Position numbers and translations under genes: made by a program
Assembly (NCBI GenBank): GCA_018396755.1
Contig: JAGTQM010000010.1
Span: forward strand, 1-52,204
Source: Candidatus Bathyarchaeota archaeon
Lineage (GTDB): Archaea; Thermoproteota; CALKCG01; B24
Reading direction: 5' to 3'
Length of the DNA: 52,204 nt
Notes under the pieces: model-generated
What the model saw: only the letters and a program-made list of their open reading frames with translations
Told to the model about the DNA's origin: nothing
Databases searched by the model: none
Shown here: in pieces, positions 52,032-52,204 of the stretch
How the letters are laid out: each line of letters starts with the position of its first letter
Position numbering within the stretch: position 1 is the first letter of the stretch

Positions 52032-52204
52032 ACATTCTCCACGACTAAAGTCGGGAGATTCTGGTGATGGTTCACGGCTCAGCGACTTCATTGGTGGCTG
52101 CCTCGTCCTTCATGGCTCACACCTTCGAAGCGAAGGGTGTGCCACCACCCTGTTAGCACGACCCAGCCAATCCGATTGAAGGGTCGTCTATCGACACCCT
52201 CAAG
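52032..52204 (-). ncRNA. Probable omega RNA (TnpB guide RNA scaffold), partial
   Basis: Several stems stack on the minus strand before the right-end hairpin: 52158-52187 (ACGACCC/GGGTCGT with an inner CAAT/ATTG), 52118-52141 (CACACC-TTCG pairing with CGAA-GGTGTG, one bulge) and an enclosing GGTGGC/GCCACC (52093-52098, 52141-52146). The position, overlapping a tnpB 3' end and ending at the element edge, fits omega RNA. The guide would then be read from flanking DNA below 52032. Confidence 0.55.
52088..52204 (-). CDS. tnpB: Probable TnpB, C-terminal end only
   Basis: One minus-strand frame is open from the window edge to TGA at 52088-52090 (38 residues, with RIGWVVLTGWWHTLRFEGVS). The other two frames have stops. 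There is no diagnostic RuvC motif in this short piece; the call rests on its place just inside an IS605 right end. It could instead be noncoding omega RNA. It is unlike the TnpB remnant at 8961. Confidence 0.4.
   Translation of the reverse strand, partial: LEGVDRRPFNRIGWVVLTGWWHTLRFEGVSHEGRGSHQ

Larger units (their letters stand above)
52028..52204 (-). mobile_element. Right end of an IS200/IS605-type element (enters from beyond the window)
   Basis: On the minus strand the sequence ends with AATCTCCCGACTTTAGTCG, then TGGAGAATGTC, the typical archaeal IS605/IS1341 right-end hairpin: TCTCC/GGAGA and CGAC/GTCG around TTTA (52036-52058) with one bulged base. The boundary is near 52028-52032. It has inserted about 45 bases after the FEN-1 stop. 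The left part and any TnpA lie outside. Confidence 0.75.

Overview
The window comes from a thermophilic or hyperthermophilic archaeon, most likely of the TACK/Thermoproteota side (Bathyarchaeia- or Korarchaeia-like; the exact lineage cannot be fixed by eye). The evidence is a complete single-chain reverse gyrase, archaeal ribosomal proteins and RNA polymerase subunits (S2, S4, S9, S11, S13, L13, L18e, RpoN, RpoD), FEN-1, Pth2, deoxyhypusine synthase, TldD/TldE, and the archaeal shikimate route with a GHMP shikimate kinase. Promoters look archaeal (TATA about 25 bases before many starts, often leaderless), and GTG/TTG starts are common.

Layout. 1-9259: end of a nitrilase-family gene, a folate enzyme with a UPF0179 gene, FKBP isomerase, phosphoesterase/acylphosphatase/aminotransferase, purB, a radical SAM protein, a histone-deacetylase-fold hydrolase, then a decayed TnpB. 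9273-19742: TldE/TldD, ilvE, a small deoxyribosyltransferase-like protein, an M20 peptidase, reverse gyrase, an AN1-finger site-2 protease and Pth2. 19743-26827: toxin remnants, a RACo-like ASKHA ferredoxin, deoxyhypusine synthase, a small Cys-rich plus membrane protein pair, a tungsten aldehyde oxidoreductase and a GH4 glycosidase. 27044-34942: one eight-gene operon running from aspartate kinase to EPSP synthase. 34958-43382: MobB with an Fe-S domain, then S2, enolase, RpoN, two decaying genes, S9, L13, L18e, RpoD, S11, S4, S13. 43738-52204: GH2 mannosidase, Gfo/Idh dehydrogenase, THUMP protein, adenosine-specific kinase, a VTT membrane protein, a UroD-like methyltransferase, FEN-1, and the right end of an IS605-type element running off the window.

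How the genes fit together. The aspartate kinase and semialdehyde dehydrogenase make aspartate semialdehyde, which the next enzyme (ADH synthase) consumes. The operon therefore supplies its own shikimate precursor and stops at EPSP; chorismate synthase is not in the window. The ribosomal block is the standard archaeal S13-S4-S11-RpoD-L18e-L13-S9-RpoN-Eno-S2 string with two unusual changes: S11 is flipped in place onto the opposite strand, and two frameshifted genes sit between S9 and RpoN. The GH2, GH4, Gfo/Idh and aldehyde oxidoreductase genes suggest sugar or organic-matter fermentation, and the RACo-like and UroD-like proteins hint at corrinoid methyl transfer.

I see no CRISPR array, rRNA or tRNA. 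I found no convincing new multi-gene system. The strongest oddities are the inverted S11 gene with its palindromic divergent promoter, the self-supplied shikimate operon, the IS605 right end beside FEN-1, and the paired frameshifted genes inside the ribosomal block.
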